From contig JAEXRL010000006.1 in the NCBI GenBank assembly GCA_023440825.1, positions 1 through 64,000 of the forward strand: a stretch of DNA of 64,000 bases. Reading direction: 5' to 3'. The notes under the pieces are model-generated. The model had not been told where the DNA came from, made no database searches, and saw only the letters and a program-made list of their open reading frames with translations. The DNA comes from Pseudomonadota bacterium (lineage in GTDB: Bacteria; Pseudomonadota; Gammaproteobacteria; Burkholderiales; Burkholderiaceae_B). The position numbers and the translations under genes were made by a program. Positions 18,693 to 27,550 of the stretch are shown one piece after another (within the stretch, counting starts at the first letter, position 1; each line of letters begins with the position of its first letter).

Positions 18693-19991
18693 TTAGCTAG
18701 CGCTATCAGCCGCTACAGAGTCTTCCTGAGCTTGGGCGGCTTGCGCTTCTGCATAAGGATCTAGTACACGATCCCCTTGACTGTCGCGCACGCGGGTAAC
18801 CAGACCAATCCGGTTCATCAGTTCAATGAAGGGCTTGGGGTCGAGCTCTTCGACGTTTTTCATTTCCTTGACGTCCCAGACACCGTCAGCGATAAGCATG
18901 GCGGCGGCCACGGCAGGCACGGCGGCGGTGTAGGAAATCGCCTGACTGCCTACTTCGGCGTAGCTTTCTGCGTGATCGCAAATGTTATAGAGCAGTACTT
19001 CTTGTGGTTTGCCGTCTTTGCTACCTTTCACCAGATCGCCAATGCAGGTTTTACCGGTATAGGTGGGTGCCAGTGAGGCGGGGTCTGGCAATACCGCTTT
19101 GACCACTTTTAGCGGCACAACCTCCAAGCCTTCAGCAGTACGTACTGGGTGCTCGGACAACAGGCCCAAATTCTTAAGCACGGTGAACACATTAATATAG
19201 TGATCGCCAAAACCCATCCAGAAACGAATGTTCGGCACATTCAAATTGGCTGACATAGAGTGCAGCTCGTCGTGCCCGGTCAGGTAAGTAGGGCGTGTGC
19301 CTACGACAGGCATATCCCATTCTTTCTTGTGCTCGAACATTTTATTGGCTTTCCACTGACTGTTTTCCCAGGACCAGACCGTGGAGGTGAACTCGCGAAA
19401 GTTAATCTCCGGGTCGAAGTTCGTGGCGAAGTAGCGGTCGTGGCTGCCTGCATTAATATCGATGATATCAATGGAGTCGACCGTATCGAAGTAGGTATCT
19501 ACTGCGTAACGACCATAGGCATTAACGACGCCTGGGTCAAAGCCGACACCCAGGATGGCTGTGATGCCTGCCTTATGGCAGGCGTCCCTACGCTTCCATT
19601 CGTAGTTGTTGTACCAGGGAGGCGCTTCACACACCTTCGCTGGATCCTCGTGAATGGCCGTGTCTAGGTACGCTGCGCCGGTTTCAATGCAAGCTTGCAA
19701 GACTGACATGTTTAAAAAAGGTGAGCCTAGGTTCAGTACGATTTGGCTTTCGGTATCGCGAATGAGTTGCTTGGTCGCTTCAATATCCAGCGCATCAAGC
19801 TGATGCGCCACGATACGGCCTGGGCCACACTGATTATCTTTTTCTTTGATGGAGTCGATAATGGCCTGGCATTTCTCGAGTGTGCGCGAAGCGATGTGAA
19901 TATCACCGAGCAAAATATTATGTTGTGCGCATTTGTGGGCAGCAACATGGGCCACACCGCCTGCACCAATAATAAGTACATTACGTTTCAT
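18693..19991 (-). CDS. Carboxynorspermidine/carboxyspermidine dehydrogenase (saccharopine dehydrogenase family)
   Basis: The 432-residue protein belongs to the Lys9/saccharopine dehydrogenase family. It has an N-terminal Rossmann motif (VLIIGAGGVAHVAAHKCA) and family segments such as YLDTAIHEDPAKV, ILGVGFDPGVVNAYG and SYAEVGSQAISYTAAVP. Its tight pairing with nspC (38-nt gap) identifies it as the reductive-condensation enzyme of the alternative spermidine route: putrescine plus aspartate semialdehyde gives carboxyspermidine with NADPH. AGGGGA precedes the ATG. The last about 20 residues are Ala/Gln-rich and probably disordered. It could be called a saccharopine dehydrogenase on homology alone; the context argues for the polyamine role. 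Confidence 0.87.
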   Translation of the reverse strand: MKRNVLIIGAGGVAHVAAHKCAQHNILLGDIHIASRTLEKCQAIIDSIKEKDNQCGPGRIVAHQLDALDIEATKQLIRDTESQIVLNLGSPFLNMSVLQACIETGAAYLDTAIHEDPAKVCEAPPWYNNYEWKRRDACHKAGITAILGVGFDPGVVNAYGRYAVDTYFDTVDSIDIIDINAGSHDRYFATNFDPEINFREFTSTVWSWENSQWKANKMFEHKKEWDMPVVGTRPTYLTGHDELHSMSANLNVPNIRFWMGFGDHYINVFTVLKNLGLLSEHPVRTAEGLEVVPLKVVKAVLPDPASLAPTYTGKTCIGDLVKGSKDGKPQEVLLYNICDHAESYAEVGSQAISYTAAVPAVAAAMLIADGVWDVKEMKNVEELDPKPFIELMNRIGLVTRVRDSQGDRVLDPYAEAQAAQAQEDSVAADSAS

Positions 19992-20029
19992 GAGAGTATC
20001 CCCTGATTAAGAGTTGAGAGGCAGCGTGT

Positions 20030-21133
20030 TTAGGACAAGCTGCTGACGTAATCGTCATAGCCAAACTGGCGAACTACATTAACGCTTCCATCGGTTTCTT
20101 TGACCACGATCGAGGGCATGGGCACGCCGTTGAACCAGTTCTTTTTCACCATGGTGTAAGCGGCCGCTTCGCCGATGGACAAACGGCTGCCGATCTGGAG
20201 TGCTTGCTCAAAACTGGCCTCACCAAAGATATCCCCTGCTAGGCAGGTTTTTCCACATATTTGATAGTGAAACTCGCCTTTACCGTCGCCCACAGGAGCC
20301 GTTTCGCGGTAAATAAGCAGGTCCAACATATGGGCTTCTGTAGAGCTGTCGACAATAGCCAGATGCTTACCGTTATAGCCGATGTCCAGTACGCTGACCT
20401 CTAGTGTGGTGCTGTCGCGTACGGATGCTTCACCCGGCTCTAGGTAGACTTGAATATTGTACTTCTCAGAAAACTGTCGAATACGGTCGCAGAAGGCATC
20501 GACCGGGTAGTCAGGGCTGGTGTAGCTGATACCGCCGCCCAAGCTGACCCACTTCACATTGTGCAGAATCTCGCCGTAACGCTCTTCGGTACTGGTGAGC
20601 ATTTCGTCAAAGCGTTCAAACGACTTGTTTTCACAGTTATTGTGAATCATCACGCCATCGATCTTATCCAGAACACTGGCGATACGCTGTGCGTCACCCT
20701 CACCTAAACGGCTGTGTAAGCGGGCGGGGTCAGCCAGATCAAAGCTTGAGCTGCTAAAACCCGGGTTTAAGCGCAGGCCCACGGGCTTGCCCCGCGTGTA
20801 GGACACATAACGCTCGAGCTGGCTGACCGAGTTAAATATAATTTTGTCGCAGTTGGCGATGACCTCTTCAATTTCATGGTCAGCAAATGCCACACTATAG
20901 GCCTGCGTTTCTCCCCCAAACTTCTGGTAACCCAGCTTGACCTCATGCAGCGAGGAGGAGGTCGTGCCGTCCATGTATTCTCGCATCAGGTCAAAGACTG
21001 ACCAAGTCGCAAAGCATTTAAGCGCAAGCAACATTTTGGCGCCGGAACGTTTGCGTATGTAATCAATGATTTGCAGATTCTTGAGTAAGGCTGCTTTATC
21101 AATCAGGTAGTAAGGGGTAGGGATGTGTTGCAT
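20030..21133 (-). CDS. nspC: Carboxynorspermidine decarboxylase
   Basis: This 367-residue PLP enzyme of the alanine racemase fold decarboxylates carboxy(nor)spermidine to (nor)spermidine. The N-terminal TPYYLIDKAALLKNL and the PLP-lysine region MLLALKCFATWSVFDLM (Lys at about 39) are characteristic, as are the SLGGGISYT glycine loop and the C-terminal CLAGDIF segment with the catalytic cysteine. It lies between an XRE regulator (16 nt upstream) and the dehydrogenase gene, forming a three-gene operon. Together the enzymes make spermidine without S-adenosylmethionine decarboxylase or spermidine synthase. Confidence 0.93.
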   Translation of the reverse strand: MQHIPTPYYLIDKAALLKNLQIIDYIRKRSGAKMLLALKCFATWSVFDLMREYMDGTTSSSLHEVKLGYQKFGGETQAYSVAFADHEIEEVIANCDKIIFNSVSQLERYVSYTRGKPVGLRLNPGFSSSSFDLADPARLHSRLGEGDAQRIASVLDKIDGVMIHNNCENKSFERFDEMLTSTEERYGEILHNVKWVSLGGGISYTSPDYPVDAFCDRIRQFSEKYNIQVYLEPGEASVRDSTTLEVSVLDIGYNGKHLAIVDSSTEAHMLDLLIYRETAPVGDGKGEFHYQICGKTCLAGDIFGEASFEQALQIGSRLSIGEAAAYTMVKKNWFNGVPMPSIVVKETDGSVNVVRQFGYDDYVSSLS

Positions 21134-21149
21134 TTTTTAGATTCGATTC

Positions 21150-21518
21150 CTAGCTGCTCGCGGAAGAGGAGCTCAGTTGTACTTCCTTGTTATCCAAGGG
21201 GGGAGCTTTGCCACCTAGGCGCTCAATAACGAGCGGGGGGCGATTGGGAAAGGTAGCCAAAATGGTGAGTTTTCCTCCTACGCTTTCAATGTAGTGTTGC
21301 AAAGTGGAAACCAGCATATCGTTTTGCTTTTCAATTCGGGATACCGTGCCTTGCCCAACACCAAGGGTTTCGGCCAGATCTTCCTGGGTACGCGCCGTGA
21401 CTTTGCGTAAGTCTCGTAAGCTCGCTACTTTACGAAAAGGAGGGCTTACTTTTCCGGAGGGAAGCTGTTTGCTTTTACTCTTGGGTGCCGCTATGGCTCT
21501 GGCGGGCTTTTTGGACAT
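21150..21518 (-). CDS. XRE-family DNA-binding protein heading the spermidine operon
   Basis: The 122-residue protein has a basic, Lys/Ser-rich N-terminal tail (1-30) and a helix-turn-helix of the XRE/Cro type (about 45-85, RTQEDLAETLGVGQGTVSRIE). A short beta-rich tail follows (YIESVGGKLTILATFPNRPP) of the kind seen in HigA/HipB-like antitoxins. No toxin gene is adjacent. Instead it sits 16 nt before nspC, so it probably autoregulates the polyamine operon. That role is inferred from position only. Confidence 0.8.
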   Translation of the reverse strand: MSKKPARAIAAPKSKSKQLPSGKVSPPFRKVASLRDLRKVTARTQEDLAETLGVGQGTVSRIEKQNDMLVSTLQHYIESVGGKLTILATFPNRPPLVIERLGGKAPPLDNKEVQLSSSSASS

Positions 21519-21847
21519 GTTGGGGCCTTTGCTTGGTTGCGCTGGGGCGGGTTAAATCCTGAATGAAACGGGTCGGATACGTAAAATATGGATGCGATGT
21601 TATATGCATTCAAATGAATATGCAAGCAATGCCATATTTTGATGTGGGTTTTTTTCTATATTAGCGTTTTTTACGGTGCTAAAGAGCGACGTTATACGAT
21701 CTTGATCTCATTTTTGATGCGGATAAAGGTGGGGTGAAAATGCGGGCTAGCCCAGGGTTAGGGCTCGTCCTGTGTGTCGCTACGCGGCAGGCGACAGAAG
21801 CGTGGTGGGTGGGTATAGTGTTGGTTTTTATCAAGGTGCAGATTTTC
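21519..21847. promoter_or_regulatory. Divergent promoter region with imperfect inverted repeat
   Basis: This 329-base spacer lies between the XRE gene (minus) and yaeQ (plus). Around 21603-21624 there is an AT-rich imperfect inverted repeat (TGCATTC-AAAT-GAATATGCA). Such a site is a candidate operator for the XRE protein, about 80 bp before its start. A frame in phase with yaeQ continues upstream from 21734, but it is poor in coding character and has no ribosome-binding site. Confidence 0.35.
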
Positions 21848-22408
21848 ATGGCTTTACGTGCAACCATTTATAAGGCCGAGCTACACATTGCCGACAATGA
21901 CCGAGCCTACTATGCCAGTCATGCGGTGACCGTAGCGCGTCACCCCTCAGAAACGGCAGAGCGACTCATGGTGCGCTTGCTTGCCTACGCCTTATACGTA
22001 CAGGGTGAGGGGCCGGATCACTTGGCGTTTACGCGTGGCCTGAGTGAAGCCGATGAGCCTGAGCTGTGGCGTCAAGACCTAAGTGGTACGTTAGAGCAGT
22101 GGATTGATCTGGGCTTGCCCGATGAGCGTCGCTTACTAAAAGCGAGCGGACGCGCCCGTGAGGTGGTGGTGATTGCTTATGGACGCAACGTGGATATTTG
22201 GTGGCAGGGCGTACGTCATAAAATTGGGCGAGCCAAAAACATACAGGTGCTGAGTTTGCCAGCAGAGGCGACCCAAGCCTTGGCTGAAATGCTTGAGCGT
22301 GGCATGACGTTAAACATTAACGTACACGATGCCAGTGTGTGGGTGAGTAATCAACACAGCAATGTAGAGGTGACGCTACAGCGACTGCTGGATCAGGGAG
22401 CCAGTTAA
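21848..22408 (+). CDS. yaeQ: YaeQ family protein, 186 aa
   Basis: This matches the YaeQ family (E. coli YaeQ is 181 residues), which has a PD-(D/E)XK nuclease-like fold and no firmly established biochemical role. Recognisable segments are MALRATIYKAELHIADNDR, HPSETAERLMVRLLAYAL, LAFTRGLSEADEPELW and a C-terminal VSNQHSNVEVTLQRL. The start is set at the ATG of MALRATIYK, the conserved family N-terminus; upstream codons add an unrelated 38-residue extension. It ends 7 nt before the 3' end of the opposing tRNA-Sec gene. Confidence 0.9.
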   Translation: MALRATIYKAELHIADNDRAYYASHAVTVARHPSETAERLMVRLLAYALYVQGEGPDHLAFTRGLSEADEPELWRQDLSGTLEQWIDLGLPDERRLLKASGRAREVVVIAYGRNVDIWWQGVRHKIGRAKNIQVLSLPAEATQALAEMLERGMTLNINVHDASVWVSNQHSNVEVTLQRLLDQGAS

Positions 22409-22415
22409 AAGGCTA

Positions 22416-22511
22416 TGGCGGAAAGCAGCAGGAGTCGAACCTACCCAGGAGCGTCTGACGCCCCCAACTGGGTTTGAAGCCCAGCCGTGCCACCGGACAC
22501 GATTGCTTTCC
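22416..22511 (-). tRNA. selC: tRNA-Sec (anticodon TCA)
   Basis: A 96-nt selenocysteine tRNA with encoded CCA (22416-22418). The long acceptor stem starts GGAAAGCA and ends TGCTTTCC plus G. The anticodon TCA (22475-22477) sits in a CTTCAAA loop. The long extra arm (TTGGGGGCGTCAGACGCTCCTGG) and T-arm GGTTCGACTCC are typical. It inserts Sec at UGA codons carrying a SECIS element. It lies only 13 nt after the selB stop on the same strand, so it is probably transcribed with selAB and processed. Confidence 0.97.
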
Positions 22512-22524
22512 GTTGGAACTGACA

Positions 22525-24450
22525 TCATAACGCATTCAGCGCTTGCCAGGAATCAGCGCGTAGTACGTGTAAATTACGTAATCGACGGGTGTAGCCAATC
22601 CGATTAAAAAATTCCAGTATCTGTATTGCTCGCTTTCGTCCTAGTCCGGTTGCATCGCGAAACTGGGCGGCATTTAGTCCGGATTCACCTGCTAAGTCCG
22701 AGATAATGTTGGCCAATGCTGCAATGTGACGCTGGTGATAGAACAAGTCGTGCACCACTTGATACAGGTCGCCACGCCGCACAAGGTGGCGCATGAGTTG
22801 ACGTATGCTGGCCTCGTCGGTGTCCAGAGTGACGGCAAGGTCGCGCACCCAGGGAGGGTCAAATGCGCCAGCATCGCTCAGTGGCAAGATACGTTCGGCT
22901 AAGGCCTGATCTGCAGGGCTTAAGGAAACAGTATGCTCAGGTTTGTGCAGCCAGTTGCCTTGCTGCGCCAGTACTCCGGCCTTGATTAAGCGCTGTTGCA
23001 GGGCTTGCCATTGCGCCTGCGGCATGGTGGGGGCGCACATGCGTCGTAAGCGGCTACTGTTTAAGCCCGGCTCCTCAGGAGTGTGCTCGTGAAAATGTTG
23101 CAATGTACCCAGTACGTGCTGTTCTAGCTGCTGCAACTGGTGCTGCCCGATGAGCCAGCGTTCCGCGTTGGCGGTATCGGCCTGTAACCAGACGCAGTCT
23201 GTGGCTTGATGCAGTGTTTGGGCTGTGCCACCGAGCAGGCGCAAGAGCGTGGCTTCGTCTAAGCCCAAGGGGGCTTGTTGGAGCAAGGCGGTAAGCTGAG
23301 CGGTATTTAGCCAGTGTTGTGTAGCGTGGAGCCAGGCCAGTCGGGCGGGGCTGCGGCGTTTGCGGTCAGGTGCATCGGTGGACAGTACACGCCCGCCACC
23401 CACGGTTTCGCGAGCCTGAGCATTACGTAAAATAAAGGGATCACCGACCTTGGCACAGACAGCTTGGTCAAAAACCAGTTGCACCAGACCCGACTCACCA
23501 GCACTTAGCAGGGTGGGCTCCAAAGGCACGGCATGAGCCAAGTAGTGAGCGGAGCCAATATGTACATGCCAAGGGGTCCAGGCGCGTACGCTCGCTTCTG
23601 TCTGGGTAAGTAGTTGCAGCTCTACATCTAGCCTAAGCGTGGGGACAAAACAGTCTGGATGCGCTATCCAGTCGCCTCGCTGAATGTCTTGAACGTCTAT
23701 GCCCGCTAGGTTCAGTGCGCAGCGCTGACCCGCGACAGCGCGGGTGCTAGCTTGGTTTTGACTGCGTATACTACGTACCCGTACAGGCCGTCGGCGCGGC
23801 ATTAGCATCAGTTCCTGGTGTTTAGCATCCATACTGAACGTGCCGCTATGCACTGTGCCAGTGACAACGGTACCATGGCCTTGTAGGGTGAACACCCGAT
23901 CAATGGCTAAACGAAAGTACTCGTCGGTACGAGCCTGCACATGCTGTTGTGCGCGCTGCTCAAGGTGCTGACGCAGGGCTTGAATAGTACTAGAGGAGGG
24001 ATTCAGTGCGTCCACGACAAAGACGCTTTCGTGCTCTAAAAAACTGCCCTGAACGAGTTTTTGGATGTCACTTTGTACTTGCAGGATGCGCTCGGCGCTG
24101 GCCCGATCAGCCTTACTAATGACGACCACGCCGTGCTGTAACCCTAGTAAGGACAAGACGGAGAGGTGTTCTTTGGTTTGCGGCATAATGCCATCGTCGG
24201 CCGCAACCACTAGCATGCCAAAGTCTATGCCACTGGCTCCAGAGACCATGGTATGTACCAGCCTCTCATGGCCAGGAGCATCGACAAACCCCAGTATTCC
24301 TGCTTGTTCTGTTGGGCTATAGGCGTAACCCAGCTCTATAGTGATACCACGCTTTTGCTCTTCTTGAAGGCGATCCGTTGCGACGCCTGTTAAGGCCTTG
24401 ATCAGCGTCGTTTTACCGTGGTCGATATGGCCGGCGGTTCCAATAATCAT
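22525..24450 (-). CDS. selB: Selenocysteine-specific elongation factor SelB
   Basis: The 641-residue GTPase delivers Sec-tRNA to UGA codons by binding the SECIS hairpin. GTPase motifs are G1 GHIDHGKTT (residues 7-15), G3 DAPGHE and G4 SKAD. Translation-factor beta-barrel domains follow (about 170-335). The C-terminal half holds the winged-helix repeats that bind SECIS RNA, ending in the FRDATGLGRKRAIQILEFF segment. Its start overlaps the selA stop by 4 nt (ATGA), so the two are translationally coupled. Length is close to E. coli SelB (614). Confidence 0.97.
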   Translation of the reverse strand: MIIGTAGHIDHGKTTLIKALTGVATDRLQEEQKRGITIELGYAYSPTEQAGILGFVDAPGHERLVHTMVSGASGIDFGMLVVAADDGIMPQTKEHLSVLSLLGLQHGVVVISKADRASAERILQVQSDIQKLVQGSFLEHESVFVVDALNPSSSTIQALRQHLEQRAQQHVQARTDEYFRLAIDRVFTLQGHGTVVTGTVHSGTFSMDAKHQELMLMPRRRPVRVRSIRSQNQASTRAVAGQRCALNLAGIDVQDIQRGDWIAHPDCFVPTLRLDVELQLLTQTEASVRAWTPWHVHIGSAHYLAHAVPLEPTLLSAGESGLVQLVFDQAVCAKVGDPFILRNAQARETVGGGRVLSTDAPDRKRRSPARLAWLHATQHWLNTAQLTALLQQAPLGLDEATLLRLLGGTAQTLHQATDCVWLQADTANAERWLIGQHQLQQLEQHVLGTLQHFHEHTPEEPGLNSSRLRRMCAPTMPQAQWQALQQRLIKAGVLAQQGNWLHKPEHTVSLSPADQALAERILPLSDAGAFDPPWVRDLAVTLDTDEASIRQLMRHLVRRGDLYQVVHDLFYHQRHIAALANIISDLAGESGLNAAQFRDATGLGRKRAIQILEFFNRIGYTRRLRNLHVLRADSWQALNAL

Positions 24451-25880
24451 GCTTGCACTGGACGTAATTGAGTCAAAAACCGGGTTTCATATTGTGTTTC
24501 CAGGCAACGCAGGTCTAGCCAGAAAGCATCGTCGTTAATGCGGCCTATGACGGGGTAGGGCAGTTTGCGAAAACGTTTTTCTAGTGCGAGCAGATGGCGT
24601 CCCGGGCGTCCGTTACCCGTAAAGCTAATGCGTAGCCCGTGGCTGGGCAGCACGTCCTCAGGAAGAGCCCCACTACCGATTTGGCTAAACATGGGCGCCG
24701 TGTTGACGGCATAATCAGGCCCGGTCCATTCTTGCACCGTTGCTTGCATAGCGATAGCCTGCTGATACATGGCTTGGGGAGTGCGTGTGAATAGGCGCAG
24801 TGTTGTTAAGCGTGCGGGCAGTAATTCTGGGGCACGATACAAGTTGAGCACAGGCTCTAGGGCAGCGAGTGTCAGTTTGCCTACACGTAAAGCGCGTTTG
24901 AGCGGATTTTTCTTGATGCGTTGAATCAGGTCTGCCCGACCAACGAGCAAACCAGCCTGGGGGCCACCAAGTAGTTTATCCCCGCTAAATGTTACCAGAT
25001 CCGCTCCTGCGGCAATGGTGTCTTTGACGGTGGGCTCAGGGGGGAGACCCCATTGGCTCAAGTCCACTAAGGTGCCGCTGCCTAAGTCCACGACGGCCGG
25101 TAAGCCGTGCTGGTGGGCGAGCGGTGCGATATCTTCTATCGGAATGCTTTTAGTAAAGCCTTTTACGGCGTAGTTGCTGCAATGGACTTTCATGAGCAGG
25201 GCGGTGCTGGCTTCTATGGCCTGCTCATAGTCATGCAAATGAGTGCGGTTGGTCGTGCCAACCTCACGTAGTTTTGCACCGGCTCGCGACATAATGTCGG
25301 GGATGCGAAAAGCCCCGCCGATTTCCACTAGCTCACCTCGAGACACGATAGTTTGCTTGCGTTGGCTTAGACTATTTAGCATAAGCAGGACAGCGGCGGC
25401 GTTATTGTTAACGACCGTAGCCGCTTCAGCGCCTGTGAGTTCGCACAAAAGGTCTTCAATCAGGTCATCCCGATCCCCACGCTTGCCACTGAGCAAATCG
25501 AATTCTAGGTTGGCCGGGTGTTGCATGGCCTCCAGCACCGATTGTATGGCCACGTCGGGTAATAAGGCGCGTCCCAGATTGGTATGCAGCACAGTGCCCG
25601 TCAAGTTAAAAACAGAGCGCAACTGCGGACGATTTGCTTGTATTAGCTGCTGCTGTGTGGCCTGCAGTATTTGTTCGGCGCTGATGGCCTGACGCGGCAG
25701 TTGCTCGGTCAGTATGCGGTCACGTAGCGTTTGTAGCTGCTGGCGTAAGGCCTGACTGAGCTGGCTATGACCGTACTCGGCCAGTAAAAGCTCCCCTTGT
25801 GGGTGACGCAGTAAGCGATCCAGCGAGGGGAGGTCTTGAGCTTGAGCGCGATCCGAAACATTAAGCGTGTCTGAACTCAT
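24447..25880 (-). CDS. selA: L-seryl-tRNA(Sec) selenium transferase SelA
   Basis: This 477-residue PLP enzyme converts Ser-tRNA(Sec) to Sec-tRNA(Sec) with selenophosphate as donor. The PLP-lysine motif TFSGDKLLGGPQAG (Lys at about residue 300) and the preceding LVDLGSGTLVDLS are intact, as are NLTGTVLHTNLGRALLP and VNNNAAAVLLMLN. Length matches E. coli SelA (463). It lies between fdhE (23-nt gap) and selB (4-nt overlap) in the selenium/formate dehydrogenase operon. Confidence 0.97.
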   Translation of the reverse strand: MSSDTLNVSDRAQAQDLPSLDRLLRHPQGELLLAEYGHSQLSQALRQQLQTLRDRILTEQLPRQAISAEQILQATQQQLIQANRPQLRSVFNLTGTVLHTNLGRALLPDVAIQSVLEAMQHPANLEFDLLSGKRGDRDDLIEDLLCELTGAEAATVVNNNAAAVLLMLNSLSQRKQTIVSRGELVEIGGAFRIPDIMSRAGAKLREVGTTNRTHLHDYEQAIEASTALLMKVHCSNYAVKGFTKSIPIEDIAPLAHQHGLPAVVDLGSGTLVDLSQWGLPPEPTVKDTIAAGADLVTFSGDKLLGGPQAGLLVGRADLIQRIKKNPLKRALRVGKLTLAALEPVLNLYRAPELLPARLTTLRLFTRTPQAMYQQAIAMQATVQEWTGPDYAVNTAPMFSQIGSGALPEDVLPSHGLRISFTGNGRPGRHLLALEKRFRKLPYPVIGRINDDAFWLDLRCLETQYETRFLTQLRPVQA

Positions 25881-25903
25881 GGGGCAAGGGCAGGGTATAA
25901 CGG

Positions 25904-26830
25904 TCAGGGTTCGTGCCAGAGCAAAGGGTTACCACTGCTACGTTCGTAGCCGGCCTCGCCCATCAGCATATCCAGCGCGAGACTGGCTAGGTCGTCGGCC
26001 ACAGGGTCTACATATAATTGGTCTTTCTGATAAAAAATTTTACGATAACTTTGGCAGCTATCGCAGGACTCGGCTTTAATGGCGGCGGGTCCATCCTCAA
26101 TACTGTGATAGTAGATGCCTTCAGTACTTTCGCAGTGGGTACAGGTCACACGCACGACGTGCCATTCCACCGAGCAGCGTGGGCAGCACAGGTAACGGCA
26201 GCCATCGGCACTGCCACCAACGCGGACAATACTGGCCACAGGTAAACTGCCACAGCAGGGGCATACACCAAATGGTGCATTCAATGGCAGTTGTGATTCG
26301 CTTAGAGAGCAGGCCAGATTGGTCCAGTACACTTGCAGCGCAGCCATCACAAAAGCGGCTTTACCGCTGTCGCCTGGAGCCAGTTGATTGGTCAAAATAG
26401 CGTCTGCCAGTGTTTCAATGTCGGCAGGAGCATGTGTTTGTAGATGCAGTAGCTCCTGGGCTATGTTTTTAGCGGCATCGGGCACCTGCTCGGAGCGATC
26501 CAGTGTTTGTAGCAGCGTTTGCAATACTGTTTGCCAAGATGGATCGCGTTGCCAGCCTGACGATAATAAGGGAGGCATGCCGTGCTCCAGCGCATGACTA
26601 ATATGCTGGGCTTCAATGTGAGCGGGAGCCAAATTTTGTAATGCCTGATGCTGTGCATCGCTGAGCTCAGCCATCAACAGCAAGTAGGCGGCAGCAGGGT
26701 GCTCGGGCGCCAGAGCGCGTAGACGTTGGCCACGCTCGCTAAATAAAGTAGTGCGCTGCGGCAAGCGCAGGCGTGGGATACTGGTGTGATCGAGACCCTC
26801 AATTTCACCACGGGGCAGGATACGAGGCAA
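25904..26830 (-). CDS. fdhE: Formate dehydrogenase accessory protein FdhE
   Basis: The 308-residue cytosolic maturation protein is needed for active membrane formate dehydrogenase. The C-terminal half holds four CxxC iron-binding pairs: CPCC (about 192), CPRC (about 220), CTHC (about 235) and CDSC (about 260). The N-terminal half is helical. It follows fdoI after 66 nt containing a hairpin and precedes selA by 23 nt, linking enzyme and Sec machinery in one transcript. Confidence 0.93.
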   Translation of the reverse strand: MPRILPRGEIEGLDHTSIPRLRLPQRTTLFSERGQRLRALAPEHPAAAYLLLMAELSDAQHQALQNLAPAHIEAQHISHALEHGMPPLLSSGWQRDPSWQTVLQTLLQTLDRSEQVPDAAKNIAQELLHLQTHAPADIETLADAILTNQLAPGDSGKAAFVMAALQVYWTNLACSLSESQLPLNAPFGVCPCCGSLPVASIVRVGGSADGCRYLCCPRCSVEWHVVRVTCTHCESTEGIYYHSIEDGPAAIKAESCDSCQSYRKIFYQKDQLYVDPVADDLASLALDMLMGEAGYERSSGNPLLWHEP

Positions 26831-26862
26831 CGCAGACTCCTGAAAAACGAAGGAACTAGAGT

Positions 26863-26891
26863 GATTAGCGGCCCCTTAAGGGCCGCTAATC
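26863..26891 (-). terminator. Strong hairpin between fdoI and fdhE
   Basis: A perfect 12-bp GC-rich stem (26863-26874 and 26880-26891) with a 5-nt loop lies 5 nt past the fdoI stop and 32 nt before fdhE. There is no U-run after it, so partial termination or protection of the upstream fdoGHI mRNA from 3' decay is more likely than full termination. Confidence 0.5.
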
Positions 26892-26896
26892 TTGGC

Positions 26897-27550
26897 TTAC
26901 TTAGGCTGTTGCGGAGGCTGCTTACGCAACTCTTCGCGGTACCAAGCCCGATGGTGTTTCCAGGCCCAGCCGGGACTGACTGTGCCACGCGTCATGGCTT
27001 TGATTGAACCCTTGGTCCAGATGCCTGCGTAGATATGCACAATAATTGCACAAATCATCAAAAAGGCAAACAGAGCATGCAATACGGTTGCCAAACGCAA
27101 GGCCCAGATTGGGAAAAAGGCCGAGAAAAACTCACGCCACATAACAATGCCACTGGCCAGTAGCCCTATCATGAGCAACAGCAAGGCCCAGAACAGGACT
27201 TTTTGACCTGCGTTATAGCGACCTGCTGGCGGCACATGATCAGCCTTTCCTGCCAAGGTGTCTTTGAACCCGAGTAACCAAGCCATGTCACCCCGAGCAA
27301 ACAAGTTATGCCCTAGCATACGCGCTGCAAACAGGAAAAAGCAAACAAACATCAGGATCCCAATGAAGGGATGCAAGATGCGAGTCCAAGGGCCACCACC
27401 GAGCACGTGGCTAAGCCAGTAAAAGGCGGGGTGAAACAAGGCCAGGCCGGATAAGGTCAGCAGGATAAAAGTACCTGCGATGATCCAGTGGTTAATACGC
27501 TGGCTGGCCGTGTAGCGCTGGATCAATTTATCGCGTTTAGCTTCACTCAT
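26897..27550 (-). CDS. fdoI: Formate dehydrogenase gamma subunit (cytochrome b556)
   Basis: The 217-residue membrane subunit takes electrons from the Fe-S beta subunit to the quinone pool. Four transmembrane helices are visible (about 17-37, 55-73, 112-132 and 150-170), with haem-ligand histidines in RINHWI, HPFIGI and ATVLHALFAF/IVHIYAG. It overlaps the end of fdoH by 8 nt. Length is close to E. coli FdnI/FdoI (211-217). Whether this is orthologous to FdnI or FdoI cannot be decided. Confidence 0.94.
   Translation of the reverse strand: MSEAKRDKLIQRYTASQRINHWIIAGTFILLTLSGLALFHPAFYWLSHVLGGGPWTRILHPFIGILMFVCFFLFAARMLGHNLFARGDMAWLLGFKDTLAGKADHVPPAGRYNAGQKVLFWALLLLMIGLLASGIVMWREFFSAFFPIWALRLATVLHALFAFLMICAIIVHIYAGIWTKGSIKAMTRGTVSPGWAWKHHRAWYREELRKQPPQQPK

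Noticed and set aside
21734..21847. Upstream extension of yaeQ by 38 codons
   Set aside because: The conserved YaeQ N-terminus begins at 21848, and the extension has no ribosome-binding site or family similarity.
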